From Planctomycetota bacterium (GTDB taxonomy: Bacteria; Planctomycetota; UBA1135), in NCBI GenBank assembly GCA_024229395.1, contig JAAESM010000061.1:52435-116434 (forward strand): a DNA stretch of 64,000 nt. Reading direction: 5' to 3'. The notes below the pieces were generated by a model. The model saw only the letters and a program-made list of their open reading frames with translations, was not told the origin of the DNA and ran no database searches. Below, piece by piece: positions 1-8,633 of the stretch. The translations under genes and the position numbers were made by a program. Within the stretch, counting starts at the first letter, position 1, and every line of letters begins with the position of its first letter.

Positions 1-492
1 ACGAATGGTGACCTCTTGCTTGGAACCGGCGATCGCAGGACCAGCTTCGACCAGCTTTGGCGTGAAGCCTTTGCCGGAAACCAGCCACCACTTCATCTTG
101 CCATCCATGATCTTCACGCCATTCTTATCAGCGGTTGCATCATTGAGCTTGACCGAGTTCTGACCGTGCAGTGGGGTGCGGTTGGAATAGACCACATCGG
201 CGCGCTTCGGGCTACGCAAGTAAAGCGGCTCCGGAATGTTGCGCACCAAGTAGCAGAAGGCACCGCCGATTGGGCGGCCGGTCGCGGAATCGACCACATG
301 TGCTACGTACAGGGTTTCATTGGCAGTAGGTGCCTGCAACGTTGGCGGTGGAATCACCTTGGTAGCGACTTCAGCACCACCTCCGGAAACCGTGGATGCC
401 AGCTTTGGCTTAGACGTTTTGGTCTTGCCACTACAGGCTGGGAGTGCCAGCAAGATGCAAGCAAGGAGTGGGATCAGGGTGCGGGGACTCAT
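1..492 (-). CDS. Lipoprotein, C-terminal part outside the window
   Basis: The reading frame is open from the ATG at 492 down to base 1, so at least 164 residues are encoded and the 3' end is missing. The N-terminus is a lipoprotein signal peptide: a short basic start, a hydrophobic stretch and the lipobox LPAC followed by Ser-Gly, with the lipidated Cys at about residue 20. A Lys/Thr/Ser-rich linker follows, then from about residue 60 a stretch (VVDSATGRPIGGA) that resembles carboxypeptidase-regulatory or transthyretin-like beta-sandwich modules; that resemblance is inference. The start codon overlaps the thiI stop by four bases (ATGA), so it is probably translated with thiI. No specific function is recognised. 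Confidence 0.8.
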   Translation of the reverse strand, partial: MSPRTLIPLLACILLALPACSGKTKTSKPKLASTVSGGGAEVATKVIPPPTLQAPTANETLYVAHVVDSATGRPIGGAFCYLVRNIPEPLYLRSPKRADVVYSNRTPLHGQNSVKLNDATADKNGVKIMDGKMKWWLVSGKGFTPKLVEAGPAIAGSKQEVTIR

Positions 493-1682
493 TCTTCTTC
501 TGGGAGTTCGAGCTTCTCTGCGCCTTTGACGGCTTGGAATGTAAGGGTCTCAATGTCGAGAGCCTCCTCAGCTTTCAGCGCGTCTTCTAGACGACCGAAG
601 ATGATGGGGCTTTCAGGCTGGAATACCGTACAACAATCCGGCGCTGGGAGCGTCGAAAGCTTGTAAGTACCGATATTTCGGGCCATGGTTATCGCCTCGG
701 TCTTGTCCATTCCAATCAGCGGTCGCAGTACCGGAATGCGTGAAGCTTCTTCGATTACAGCCATGTTCTGCATGGTCTGACTGGCGACTTGGCCAAGGCT
801 CTCGCCGGTGACCAAAGCTCGACATTTACGTCGGGCTGCAACGAGCGATGCAATCCGTTGCATGGCGCGGCGATAGAGCACGGTGCGGTAGGGCTCCGGG
901 CAGGTGTCGCGAATCGCTTCTTGATAGGCGGCAAAGGGAACCATGTGCAAGACGGTGCGCGGTTGCCACTGCCCGAGCTCTTCAGCCAAGCGGATGATCT
1001 TCTCGCGCGATTGCGGCCCGGTATGCGGAAAGGAATAGAACGACACGAACTCCATGCGCATGCCGCGCTTCATCATCATCCAGGCAGCGACCGGTGAATC
1101 GATGCCACCACTCAGCAAGGTAAGGCCGCGACCCATCGAGCCGACGGGCAAGCCAGCGGGGCCGGCGTGACGTCGGGCGAAGACCAGCGCTTCTTCCTCG
1201 CGAATGTCGACTTCCAGGGTTAGCTCCGCACCCTTGAGTTGTACCTTCAGCGACGGGTTGGCCGGCAGAACCAAATCGGCCAGCTCCAAGGTCAGCTGCA
1301 GGCTTGTTTTCGGGAAGGCCTTATTGCCGCGGTTCACCGTAATGCGGAAGGTGACCTGCTCGCGTCCGGCAAAATGTTGCTGCAGGCTTTCCTGCACCAA
1401 CTCGGCCGCGCGCTTCTTGATGGCCTCGGCATCCAGGTACAGCTTGTCGGCCGGCGACAGGCTGGTCACGCCGAAGACTTGCGCGGCGCGTGCGATGTGC
1501 GCCTTCAGGTCGACGTCGGCCTCAACGAGGATGCGGCCACGACGGCGCAGGGTGATCAAACCAGGCAGCGGACCGAGCGCCGATTTCAGGTTTGCGCACA
1601 GGGCACGTTCAAAAGCGGGGCGGTTTCCGCCTTTGAGACCGATCTCGCCGTAGCGGACCAGCAGGGTAGATTTTTGGTTCAT
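489..1682 (-). CDS. thiI: tRNA 4-thiouridine synthase ThiI, without rhodanese domain
   Basis: ThiI adenylates U8 of tRNA and transfers sulfur to it, and in many bacteria also supplies sulfur for the thiazole of thiamine. The 397-residue protein has the N-terminal ferredoxin-like and THUMP regions (about 1-165), then the PP-loop SGGIDSP at about 190 and a C-terminal PAPDCC motif at about 345-350. The length matches the short, Bacillus-like ThiI that lacks the C-terminal rhodanese domain of the E. coli enzyme, so a separate cysteine desulfurase must donate sulfur. It lies back to back with a tRNA-Val gene and its stop overlaps the start of the downstream lipoprotein gene. Confidence 0.95.
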   Translation of the reverse strand: MNQKSTLLVRYGEIGLKGGNRPAFERALCANLKSALGPLPGLITLRRRGRILVEADVDLKAHIARAAQVFGVTSLSPADKLYLDAEAIKKRAAELVQESLQQHFAGREQVTFRITVNRGNKAFPKTSLQLTLELADLVLPANPSLKVQLKGAELTLEVDIREEEALVFARRHAGPAGLPVGSMGRGLTLLSGGIDSPVAAWMMMKRGMRMEFVSFYSFPHTGPQSREKIIRLAEELGQWQPRTVLHMVPFAAYQEAIRDTCPEPYRTVLYRRAMQRIASLVAARRKCRALVTGESLGQVASQTMQNMAVIEEASRIPVLRPLIGMDKTEAITMARNIGTYKLSTLPAPDCCTVFQPESPIIFGRLEDALKAEEALDIETLTFQAVKGAEKLELPEEE

Positions 1683-1724
1683 TGCAACAATTACGCTGGG
1701 GGGGCTTTCCCCATCGCGGCGGCC

Positions 1725-1734
1725 ATTCTAGAAT
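1725..1734. promoter_or_regulatory. Back-to-back -10 boxes of thiI and tRNA-Val
   Basis: The ten bases form a perfect palindrome, ATTCTAGAAT, which reads TAGAAT on both strands. The plus-strand copy (1729-1734) ends ten bases before the tRNA; the minus-strand copy (1725-1730) lies 42 bases before the thiI ATG. A CTTTCC element 18 bases upstream of the plus-strand copy could be a weak -35 for the tRNA. Polymerase could occupy only one of the two at a time. Confidence 0.5.
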
Positions 1735-1744
1735 TGCCGGCTTA

Positions 1745-1821
1745 GGGCGATTAGCTCAGTTGGCTAGAGCATCTCGTTTACACCGAGAGGGTCGGGGGTT
1801 CGAGTCCCTCACCGCCCACCA
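1745..1821 (+). tRNA. tRNA-Val (anticodon TAC)
   Basis: A complete cloverleaf is visible. The acceptor GGGCGAT pairs with ACCGCCC with one A-C mismatch at the sixth pair. The D arm is TAGCTCAGTTGGCTAGAGCA, the anticodon stem is TCTCG/CGAGA with loop TTTACAC, so the anticodon is TAC (valine). The T arm carries the standard TTCGAGT loop. Discriminator A is at 1818 and CCA is encoded at 1819-1821. Confidence 0.96.
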
Positions 1822-1924
1822 AAACCCCGTGCGCGTCATCTATTCCCAGAAATTATGGGGTCTGTATGACGCGCATTTTTGAATTTCGCCTTCCATTGTG
1901 GCGATTTGACACGAAACTAGTGCC

Positions 1925-3985
1925 ATGAGTGCCTTTCTTCTCTGCGCGGCCCTGTTTTTGCCGCAATTTGGTGCCGGAAGCGATGGTTCCGCTGAAATCA
2001 CCGCCGGGTTCGCCGTGGAATCCGTTGGCGCTGGCTCGGTCATCGAGCTGCAGGTGGCCATGGAAATCTCAGCGGGGTGGCATGCTTACCACCCCGACCA
2101 GGATCCTGAGAACGGGATTCCGGTCTCCGCCGAGATCAGTGGAGAAGGCTGGGAGGCCGCCGGCGAATTTCTCTCGCTGCAAGCTGCGCAGCCCCACACC
2201 CTAGAAGTAGGCACGTTCAAGGCTGAGTATCTCTGGATCAGCGGCAAGCCAACTTTCAGCATGCCGGTGCGCGTGCCCACCGCGTTGGGTGCCACTGAGT
2301 TGAGCGTAGAGGTCCATTACCAGCTATGTGATGACGCCCACTGCCTTGCTCCAATGAGCAAGACTTTCTCGGTGCCGATCACGATCACCGATGCTGCTGC
2401 CACCGATTTCACCGCCAGCGCATCCGGTGCTGCTGGTCAAGCCGGTGATGCCGAGGCCACTCTGATGCAAGCGCAAGAGGGGATCATCGGTGCACAGATT
2501 CTTGCCGACGGCCTTGGCGCCGGTTCGGTTGCTGACCTTGAGATCACTCTGGATATCGAGGAGGATTGGCACGAATACCACCCGGACCAGGATCCTGATG
2601 CCGAAGGTGGAATCAAGGATGACTCTGCGCACGGCACTCAACTTCCAGAAGAGTTCTGGCCGTTCATTCTGATGGCGATCACCGCGGGTGCCGCCACTCT
2701 GCTCACGCCTTGTGTGTTCCCGATGATCCCTGTGACCATCAGCTACTTCACCAAGCGTTCGGAAGCAGGCAAAGGCACGCCGGTCGGCAACGCCACCGCT
2801 TATGCAGGAGGCATCATCTTCACCTTCGCGGGCATTGGTGGTGGAGCTGCACTGTTATTGGGGCCCACGGGCGCCAACCAAATCGGCTCTAATCCCTATG
2901 TAAACACCGCCATTGGCCTGTTGTTCATCGCCATGGCCGTGTCCCTGCTGGGTTACTACGAGATCCAAGCACCACGTTTCCTGCAGAAGTTCGCAGCGAA
3001 TGCTCAATCCGAGGGCCAGAGCAAAGGCGGTTATCTGCCGGTTGCAATCATGGCTATTGCGTTCAGCATTACTGCCTTCACTTGCACCGTGGCCTTTGTT
3101 GGTGCAGTGTTCGCGGCTGGCCTCAAACTTGGGCCGGTGTATCTGTTCGGCGGCATGTTCGTCTACGGTTTGGTGTTCGCCTTGCCGTTCTTCTTCTTGG
3201 CGTTGTTCCCGTCCAAGTTGCAGTCCATGCCCAACGCCGGCGGTTGGATGAACACTGTCAAGGTTTGCGCAGGTTTCATTGAGATCATTGCAGCCGTCAA
3301 GTTCTTCTCCAACGCGGACTTGTTCTGGGATTTGGAGTTCCTGACTTGGCCAATCGTGTTCGGCTTCTCGGCGCTGGTCATGATCATTTGGGCGGCTTAT
3401 ATGTTCGGCTTGTTCAAGATGCCGCATGATTACGAGAAGCCCAAGCCTGGCAAAGCACGCTACGTCTTCGCGGCTGCCATTCTTCTCGGTGGTATCTACC
3501 TGATTCCAGGTACCTTCAACCGTGATTACACCTACCCGAATGTCATCTACGCATTCGCGCCGCCACCTACTTACGGTTTGCCTGGCGACATCGGTCCAGC
3601 TGGTTTGACTTGGTTCGAGAACTACGAAGAGTCTTTTGAGCACGCTCGCGAAGAAGGCTTGCCGCTGTTTGTCGACTTCACCGGTGTGACTTGCCCGAAC
3701 TGTCGCGCGATGGAAAACGGCGTCTTCCCAGATGACTCCGTCAAGCCGCTGCTGAAGCAGTTCGCGCGCGTGGAGCTATGGGTGGATAAAGTGCCGGAAT
3801 ACGCAGATATGGAGGTAGAGCGCTTCTCGCAGGCGTCGCAGCCGTTCTACGTCTTGCTCGATCCGCGCGATGACTCGGTGCTCGGAACCTTCCCAGGTTA
3901 CGACCCCGATGCCTCCAAGTTCGCGGAGTTCCTGCAGGCTGGTCTGGATATGTATCAGACCAACAGTAAGCCAGGCCCCAACTAA
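1925..3985 (+). CDS. dsbD: Thiol:disulfide interchange protein DsbD family
   Basis: DsbD carries electrons from cytoplasmic thioredoxin across the inner membrane to periplasmic thiol proteins. This 686-residue protein has a signal peptide, an N-terminal DsbD-alpha-like domain (about 25-155), a polytopic DsbD-beta core (about 245-535) in which LLTPCVFPM (Cys about 260) and the later FTCTVAF supply the paired membrane cysteines, and a C-terminal thioredoxin-like domain with the C-P-N-C centre at about 589. Between the alpha domain and the membrane core is a second, shortened alpha-like segment: WHxYHPDQDP occurs at about 53 and again at about 215, and the second copy runs into the first membrane helix after only about 50 residues. 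dapF follows two bases later. Confidence 0.9.
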   Translation: MSAFLLCAALFLPQFGAGSDGSAEITAGFAVESVGAGSVIELQVAMEISAGWHAYHPDQDPENGIPVSAEISGEGWEAAGEFLSLQAAQPHTLEVGTFKAEYLWISGKPTFSMPVRVPTALGATELSVEVHYQLCDDAHCLAPMSKTFSVPITITDAAATDFTASASGAAGQAGDAEATLMQAQEGIIGAQILADGLGAGSVADLEITLDIEEDWHEYHPDQDPDAEGGIKDDSAHGTQLPEEFWPFILMAITAGAATLLTPCVFPMIPVTISYFTKRSEAGKGTPVGNATAYAGGIIFTFAGIGGGAALLLGPTGANQIGSNPYVNTAIGLLFIAMAVSLLGYYEIQAPRFLQKFAANAQSEGQSKGGYLPVAIMAIAFSITAFTCTVAFVGAVFAAGLKLGPVYLFGGMFVYGLVFALPFFFLALFPSKLQSMPNAGGWMNTVKVCAGFIEIIAAVKFFSNADLFWDLEFLTWPIVFGFSALVMIIWAAYMFGLFKMPHDYEKPKPGKARYVFAAAILLGGIYLIPGTFNRDYTYPNVIYAFAPPPTYGLPGDIGPAGLTWFENYEESFEHAREEGLPLFVDFTGVTCPNCRAMENGVFPDDSVKPLLKQFARVELWVDKVPEYADMEVERFSQASQPFYVLLDPRDDSVLGTFPGYDPDASKFAEFLQAGLDMYQTNSKPGPN

Positions 3986-3987
3986 GA

Positions 3988-4800
3988 ATGCTGGAACTGA
4001 CTCCCGGTGATGGCTGTGGCAATCGCTTCTTGCTGGTGCAAGAGCAAGCCATGGCCGCAGCGGGGGAGTCGGCTTCTGAGTTGGCGCAGCGCGTTTGCGG
4101 CCAGGCTTACGACGGCTTGCTGGTGCTTGGCGTTGAGTCTGATGGCGCCTTGCCGGTAGTGATCTGGAATCGCGACGGCAGTGAAGGTGGCGCCTGTTTG
4201 AATGGCTTGCGCGTTGCGGCTTGTTTCACTGGCTTGGAAGGTGGCCGTTTGTTGATGGCTGGTGAGTTGGTCGATTGGCAGCGTTGTGAGGGTGGCTTTG
4301 AACTTCAGATTCCATTGCGCGCCGAGCAGATTGAGATTACGGAGCATGCTGGCGCTGGTGCTGGCGAGGGTGGCGTTGCTGTTTGTGATGATTCCTGGTT
4401 CCAGGTCGAGTTCTGGAATCCACATGCGGTCTTCCGCAGTAAGCCGAGTGATCAATCCCTGGAGGACTTCGCCGCCAGTGTTGCAGCGCAGCGTGAGATC
4501 TTTCCACAGGGAGTGAATGTCGAAGTGGTGCCAGAGTTGGGCAAGGGTGACGACCTGCACATGCGTGTTTTCGAGCGCGGTGTGGGCGAAACGGCTGCAT
4601 GCGGCAGCGGTGCCTTGGCGGTGGCAGCGGTGGCCTGGAGCCTCGGCGCAGGCTCTTGTGTGGGCGTTCAGATGAGCGGCGGGCTGCTGGAAGTGGAGCA
4701 AGCGGAAAGCGGCCATCTTCGCCTTCGCGGGGTCGCAAAAGTGGGTCCATCGCAAAGCCTCCAGGGGCTTCTTGGAAGCGCCCCTAAGGTACGCCCCTGA
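3988..4800 (+). CDS. dapF: Diaminopimelate epimerase
   Basis: DapF interconverts LL- and meso-diaminopimelate for lysine and peptidoglycan synthesis, using two cysteines as acid and base. Both are visible: Cys about 68 in DGSEGGACLNG and Cys about 204 in ERGVGETAACGSGA, plus the family's NPHAV motif. The length (270 residues) is normal. The N-terminal motif is GCGNRF rather than the usual G-x-GND/SF, and the first half is more divergent than the second. Translation is probably coupled to dsbD (two-base gap). Confidence 0.9.
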   Translation: MLELTPGDGCGNRFLLVQEQAMAAAGESASELAQRVCGQAYDGLLVLGVESDGALPVVIWNRDGSEGGACLNGLRVAACFTGLEGGRLLMAGELVDWQRCEGGFELQIPLRAEQIEITEHAGAGAGEGGVAVCDDSWFQVEFWNPHAVFRSKPSDQSLEDFAASVAAQREIFPQGVNVEVVPELGKGDDLHMRVFERGVGETAACGSGALAVAAVAWSLGAGSCVGVQMSGGLLEVEQAESGHLRLRGVAKVGPSQSLQGLLGSAPKVRP

Positions 4801-4899
4801 AGGGGTTTACGGAGGGGTGTCGGCGGGATTTTGACTTCCCCTAAGAGCGCGGAAATGATGCAATAGGCGCTGCTGCCAGTGTCTGGTGGCCCCCTGCCC

Positions 4900-7389
4900 A
4901 TGGCCGAAAATCCCGTTCCTGAAGCGCTACCGATTCACGACGCGCTTATTGAGAAGGAGATGCGCGATTCGTACCTCACGTACGCGCTCTCCGTCATTCA
5001 TGACCGCGCCCTGCCGGATGTGCGCGATGGCCTTAAGCCGTCGCAGCGCCGCATCCTGGTCGCAATGAATGACTTGCACCTGCGCCCCAATTCCAAATAC
5101 AGGAAGTGCGCAAAGATTGCCGGTGATACCTCCGGTAACTATCACCCTCACGGTGAGTCAGTGATCTATCCAACGCTGGTGCGTATGGCTCAGCCATTCC
5201 GCTTGCGTCACTGTCTGGTCGATGGCCAAGGTAACTTTGGCTCGATCGATGGCGACCCACCTGCGGCAATGCGATACACCGAGGCACGCATGGGTGGCCC
5301 AGCCGAGGAAATGCTCCTCGACTTGGATAAAGACACGTCCGACCTGCGTTCCAACTACGATGAAACGCGCATGGAGCCGGTGGTGTTGCCGGGCAAGTTC
5401 CCGAACCTGCTGGTCAATGGTTCGGAAGGTATTGCCGTGGGTATGTCCACGGCTTTGCCACCACACAACCTGGTCGAGATTCTCAATGGTGTGCGTTATC
5501 TGCTTGATAACCCAACCTGTAAGGTTCAAGACCTACTGCCGATTGTGACCGGCCCTGACTTCCCGACCGGCGGCATCATTTGCGGCCGTGCAGGAATCGT
5601 CGAAGCCCAAATGACCGGTCGCGGCAAGATCATCTTGCGGGCACGCATTCACGTCGAAGAGCCAGCCGCTGGCAAGAAGGGCCGCACTAGCTTGGTGATC
5701 ACCGAGATCCCATACGAACGGGAGAAGGCAGCGATCATTGAGAAGATCGCCGCAGAGGTCAAGAACGAGCGTATCGAGGGCATTCACGACATCCGCGATG
5801 AGTCGGATCGTCATGGCATGCGCTTGGTGATTGAGCTGAAGAAAGATGGCGATCCGGTCGTCGTCGAGAACCTGCTCTACAAGCACAGCTCACTGCAAAT
5901 TACTTATGCAGTGCGCAACACCGCGTTGATCGAAGGCCAGCCGCGCACCTTGAACCTGCGCGAGTTGTTGGCCGCTTACCGCGATCACCGCTTCGATGTC
6001 ATTCGCCGACGTACGCGTTTCCTGCTGCGTAAGGCCGAGCATCGTCTGCATATCTTGGAAGGCTTGATGATCGCGATCAAGTCGATCGATGAAGTCGTCG
6101 AGATCATCAAGGCGTCGGCCGATACGCAAGTCGCACGTTTGAGCTTGGAGTCGGTGTTCGACTTGACTCCGATTCAGTCGCAGGCGATCGTCGACATGCG
6201 CCTTGGGCGTTTGACCGGCTTGGAAGTCGAGAAACTGCAGGCCGAGATCGATGGCTTGAAGACTGATATCGCTTGGTACAGACGCATCTTGTCCGAGGAT
6301 GAGTTGGTCTTCAACATCATCCGCGAGGACCTCGATGATCTCGAGAAGAAGTACGGTGAGCCGCGTCGCAGTGAAATCGGCGAAGGCGTGCAGGACTTCT
6401 TGACCGAGGATCTCATCACGGAAGAGACCATGGTTGTGACCGTATCCCGCGAGGGCTACATCAAGCGTTGCTCAGTCGATACCTATCGTGCGCAATCGCG
6501 TGGTGGTCGTGGCATTACCGGTGGTAAGTCCAAGGAAGGCGACTTCATGTCGCACATGTTCGTGTGTAGCACGCACGATTACTTGTTGGTCATCACCGAC
6601 CGCGGGCGCTTGTTCTGGCTCAAGGTCTATCGCCTGCCTGAACAGGATCGCACCGCTAAGGGTCGTTCGATTCGCAACCTGCTGGAAGGTATCCAGCCAG
6701 ATGAGGAAATCCGCTCCATCCTGTCCACCCGGACATTCGATGAGGCTGATTACCTGCTGTTCGCAACTGCCAAGGGCAAGGTCAAGAAGACCGAGCTCAA
6801 GGCTTACAGCAACGTGCGTACCGTCGGCATCATCGCCACCAAGCTGGAAGAAGGCGACCGCCTGATCGGTTCGCGCTTGGTCAGCAAAGACGATGAAGTC
6901 ATGTTAATCACTGCTGGTGGTCAAGTGGTTCGCTTCAGTGAAGGCGATGCCCGCGCCATGGGCCGTAACGCTGCTGGCGTGAAGGGTGCTTCGTTGAAGC
7001 CTGGCGATAAGGTCGTTGACCTGATTGCTGGTCACGAAGATGAATACTTGTTGCTGGCATGCGAGAACGGCTACGGCAAGCGCACCCAGATCGGTGAGTT
7101 CCGCCTCACCAAGCGTGGTTCGCAAGGTGTGGTCGGCATCAAGACCACCGACCGTAACGGTCCAGTGGTGAACGCACGAAACGCCAGTCGTTGTGAAGAT
7201 GTGCTCTTCTCGACTACCGGTGGCATGGTTGTGCGCACCAAGGTGGATGAGATCTCCATTCAAGGGCGCGCCACCCAAGGTGTACGCTTGGTCAACCTCA
7301 AGGGCGACGACAAGCTCGCAAGCCTGGCCGCGATTCCACCGGAAGACAACGACGAAGAGGGTGCAGAAGACGGCACCACGGAGAGCTAA
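4900..7389 (+). CDS. gyrA: DNA gyrase subunit A
   Basis: GyrA is the breakage-reunion subunit of gyrase. The catalytic Tyr lies in AAMRYTEAR (about residue 125), and the C-terminal six-bladed wrapping domain (about 500-815) contains a GyrA-box variant, QSRGGRG, typical of gyrase rather than topoisomerase IV. The quinolone-binding helix reads GESVIYP: the Ser matching E. coli Ser83 is present, but the position matching Asp87 is Pro. The ATG at 4900 is preferred to the GTG at 4879 because homologues begin close to the IHDALIEKEM segment; neither has a good Shine-Dalgarno sequence. gyrB is not in the window. yqeY follows two bases later. Confidence 0.96.
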   Translation: MAENPVPEALPIHDALIEKEMRDSYLTYALSVIHDRALPDVRDGLKPSQRRILVAMNDLHLRPNSKYRKCAKIAGDTSGNYHPHGESVIYPTLVRMAQPFRLRHCLVDGQGNFGSIDGDPPAAMRYTEARMGGPAEEMLLDLDKDTSDLRSNYDETRMEPVVLPGKFPNLLVNGSEGIAVGMSTALPPHNLVEILNGVRYLLDNPTCKVQDLLPIVTGPDFPTGGIICGRAGIVEAQMTGRGKIILRARIHVEEPAAGKKGRTSLVITEIPYEREKAAIIEKIAAEVKNERIEGIHDIRDESDRHGMRLVIELKKDGDPVVVENLLYKHSSLQITYAVRNTALIEGQPRTLNLRELLAAYRDHRFDVIRRRTRFLLRKAEHRLHILEGLMIAIKSIDEVVEIIKASADTQVARLSLESVFDLTPIQSQAIVDMRLGRLTGLEVEKLQAEIDGLKTDIAWYRRILSEDELVFNIIREDLDDLEKKYGEPRRSEIGEGVQDFLTEDLITEETMVVTVSREGYIKRCSVDTYRAQSRGGRGITGGKSKEGDFMSHMFVCSTHDYLLVITDRGRLFWLKVYRLPEQDRTAKGRSIRNLLEGIQPDEEIRSILSTRTFDEADYLLFATAKGKVKKTELKAYSNVRTVGIIATKLEEGDRLIGSRLVSKDDEVMLITAGGQVVRFSEGDARAMGRNAAGVKGASLKPGDKVVDLIAGHEDEYLLLACENGYGKRTQIGEFRLTKRGSQGVVGIKTTDRNGPVVNARNASRCEDVLFSTTGGMVVRTKVDEISIQGRATQGVRLVNLKGDDKLASLAAIPPEDNDEEGAEDGTTES

Positions 7390-7391
7390 TC

Positions 7392-7868
7392 ATGCTGCAG
7401 AAACTGACCGAGAGCATTAAGGATTCAATGCGTGCAAAGGATAAGTTGCGCACGCAGACCTTGCGTTCGATCATGAACGATTTCAAGAACGCGGGCATCG
7501 ACAAGAAGGGCCGTGAAGGCCTGACCAAAGAGGTCGATTCGCCAGCGGAGTTCTTGGAAGAAGCAGAGATGATTAAGGTCATCCAAGGTGCGGCCAAGCG
7601 TCGGCGCGAGTCGGCTGAGCAGTACATTGCCGGTGATCGTCAGGATCTTGCCGACAAGGAAGTCCTGGAACTTGCCATCTTGGAAGAGTTCCTACCTAAG
7701 GCATTGAGCTCAGAGGAGCTCGAGGCATTGGTCAAGGAAGCGATTGCCGAGATCGGTGCCACTTCGATGGCCGATATGGGCAAGGTCATGAAGGCCGCGC
7801 AGCCGAAGATCGCAGGCCGCGCCGACGGCAAGACCATTTCCACCATGGTGCGAGGATTGCTCGGATGA
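7392..7868 (+). CDS. GatB/YqeY domain protein
   Basis: This 158-residue protein is a stand-alone YqeY: an N-terminal helical segment (MLQKLTESIKDSMRAKD) followed by the tRNA-binding-like helical domain also found at the C-terminus of GatB and some glutaminyl-tRNA synthetases. Landmarks are the EELEALVKEAI and MADMGKVMKAA segments and the closing GRADGKTISTMVRGLL. Free-standing members are widespread, and their role is not settled. It sits between gyrA and a small membrane protein whose start overlaps its stop by four bases, so all three are probably one transcript. Confidence 0.88.
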   Translation: MLQKLTESIKDSMRAKDKLRTQTLRSIMNDFKNAGIDKKGREGLTKEVDSPAEFLEEAEMIKVIQGAAKRRRESAEQYIAGDRQDLADKEVLELAILEEFLPKALSSEELEALVKEAIAEIGATSMADMGKVMKAAQPKIAGRADGKTISTMVRGLLG

Positions 7869-8158
7869 GCGATTTCCCGACTCCTCCAGCCGAAGAGCAT
7901 GTGCGTGATCCGCGCGTAAAGGTGTGGCCAGTGAGCCGCATTGTTTTCGTGTCCATCATCTACATTGCGTTGGCCACTGGCGGCGCATGGTTGTCGATGG
8001 GAGTGGCGATGGACCGCGTGACCGATATGGGCCATTACCAAGTCGAGAAGACGCGTGAGTTCCTCGGTAACGAGCGGGCACAAGAGCTAGATGAGTTCAT
8101 GCACCCGAGCCAGAAGGCCAAGACCGACGAAGTCGAAGATACGCAGGGTGTCGAGTAG
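7865..8158 (+). CDS. Small single-span membrane protein
   Basis: The 97-residue product has a short hydrophilic N-terminus, one hydrophobic segment at about residues 22-45 (IVFVSIIYIALATGGAWLSM) and a charged C-terminal tail that is probably cytoplasmic or periplasmic coil. No family is recognised. The ATGA overlap with yqeY supports a real, translationally coupled gene. It ends two bases before the convergent regulator gene. Confidence 0.65.
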   Translation: MSDFPTPPAEEHVRDPRVKVWPVSRIVFVSIIYIALATGGAWLSMGVAMDRVTDMGHYQVEKTREFLGNERAQELDEFMHPSQKAKTDEVEDTQGVE

Positions 8159-8160
8159 GT

Positions 8161-8538
8161 TTACTCGTCGATCGGCATGTTCAACATGTCTTGGATCTGC
8201 TGACGGTAATCCAGGAATGCTTGGCGCCCGTCTTGGGTCAGTCTCACCATGGTCTTCGGTTTGTTGTCGACGAATTCCTTGCTGACCTCGACGTAGCCGA
8301 CCTGCTCGAGCTTGGTCATATGCGAGGACAAGTTGCCCCAAGTCAGACCGGTCTCTGCCAGCAGCCAGGTGGCGTCGGCGCCTTCATTGCCGAGGACCAT
8401 GAACATGACCACGCCGACGCGCGGTTCGGTGATGGTCTTGCGCAGCGAAAGGTAGATCGGGAACATAATCGCGAATCCCACGCCGCCCATTCCCGAGGCA
8501 TCAAAGTAGGCGGCGATGGCCCAGCCCAGGAAGAACAT
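8161..8538 (-). CDS. Membrane-anchored winged-helix transcriptional regulator, 5' end interrupted
   Basis: The last 80 or so residues form a winged-helix domain of the ArsR/MarR-like type: a recognition-helix region TGLTWGNLSSHMTKLEQVGYV, a wing with VDNKPKTMVRLT, then DGRQAFLDYRQQI. In front lie one or two hydrophobic segments (MFFLGWAIAAYF; GFAIMFPIYLSL). The listed ATG at 8538 has AGGA three bases upstream, but it probably is not the original start: the frame stays coding-like upstream as far as an ATG at 8628, broken only by a TAA at 8596-8598. The product may be expressed by internal initiation, by readthrough, or not at all. A palindromic operator lies just upstream of 8628, so autoregulation is likely. 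Confidence 0.75.
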   Translation of the reverse strand: MFFLGWAIAAYFDASGMGGVGFAIMFPIYLSLRKTITEPRVGVVMFMVLGNEGADATWLLAETGLTWGNLSSHMTKLEQVGYVEVSKEFVDNKPKTMVRLTQDGRQAFLDYRQQIQDMLNMPIDE

Positions 8539-8628
8539 TCCTACACAGAGGTCAATCAGGCCGTCGGTGAAGAAGGCTCGGCGAAAGCTTTGTTCTTAGA
8601 TTTCTTGGAGGTCGGCATCAAGCTCCAT
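8539..8628 (-). pseudogene. Displaced N-terminus of the regulator, with in-frame TAA
   Basis: Reading from the ATG at 8628 in the frame of the downstream regulator gives MELDADLQEI, then TAA (8596-8598), then EQSFRRAFFTDGLIDLCVG running straight into the MFFLGWA segment. The amphipathic, charged start and the DGLIDL...G segment before a membrane helix look like real protein, and one base change (CAA to TAA) explains the stop. The alternatives are a consensus error or programmed readthrough. Confidence 0.6.
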
Positions 8629-8633
8629 GCCCT

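Noticed and set aside
2855..3643. Long minus-strand frame opposite dsbD, and similar ones opposite nhaD, mrpD and ldh
   Set aside because: All lie over strongly supported genes, have low-complexity charged composition and no motif; they reflect codon bias of the genuine strand.
4787..4812. Small CCCC/GGGG hairpin at the end of dapF as a terminator
   Set aside because: Only four or five pairs around the stop codon, no T-tract, and gyrA follows in the same direction.
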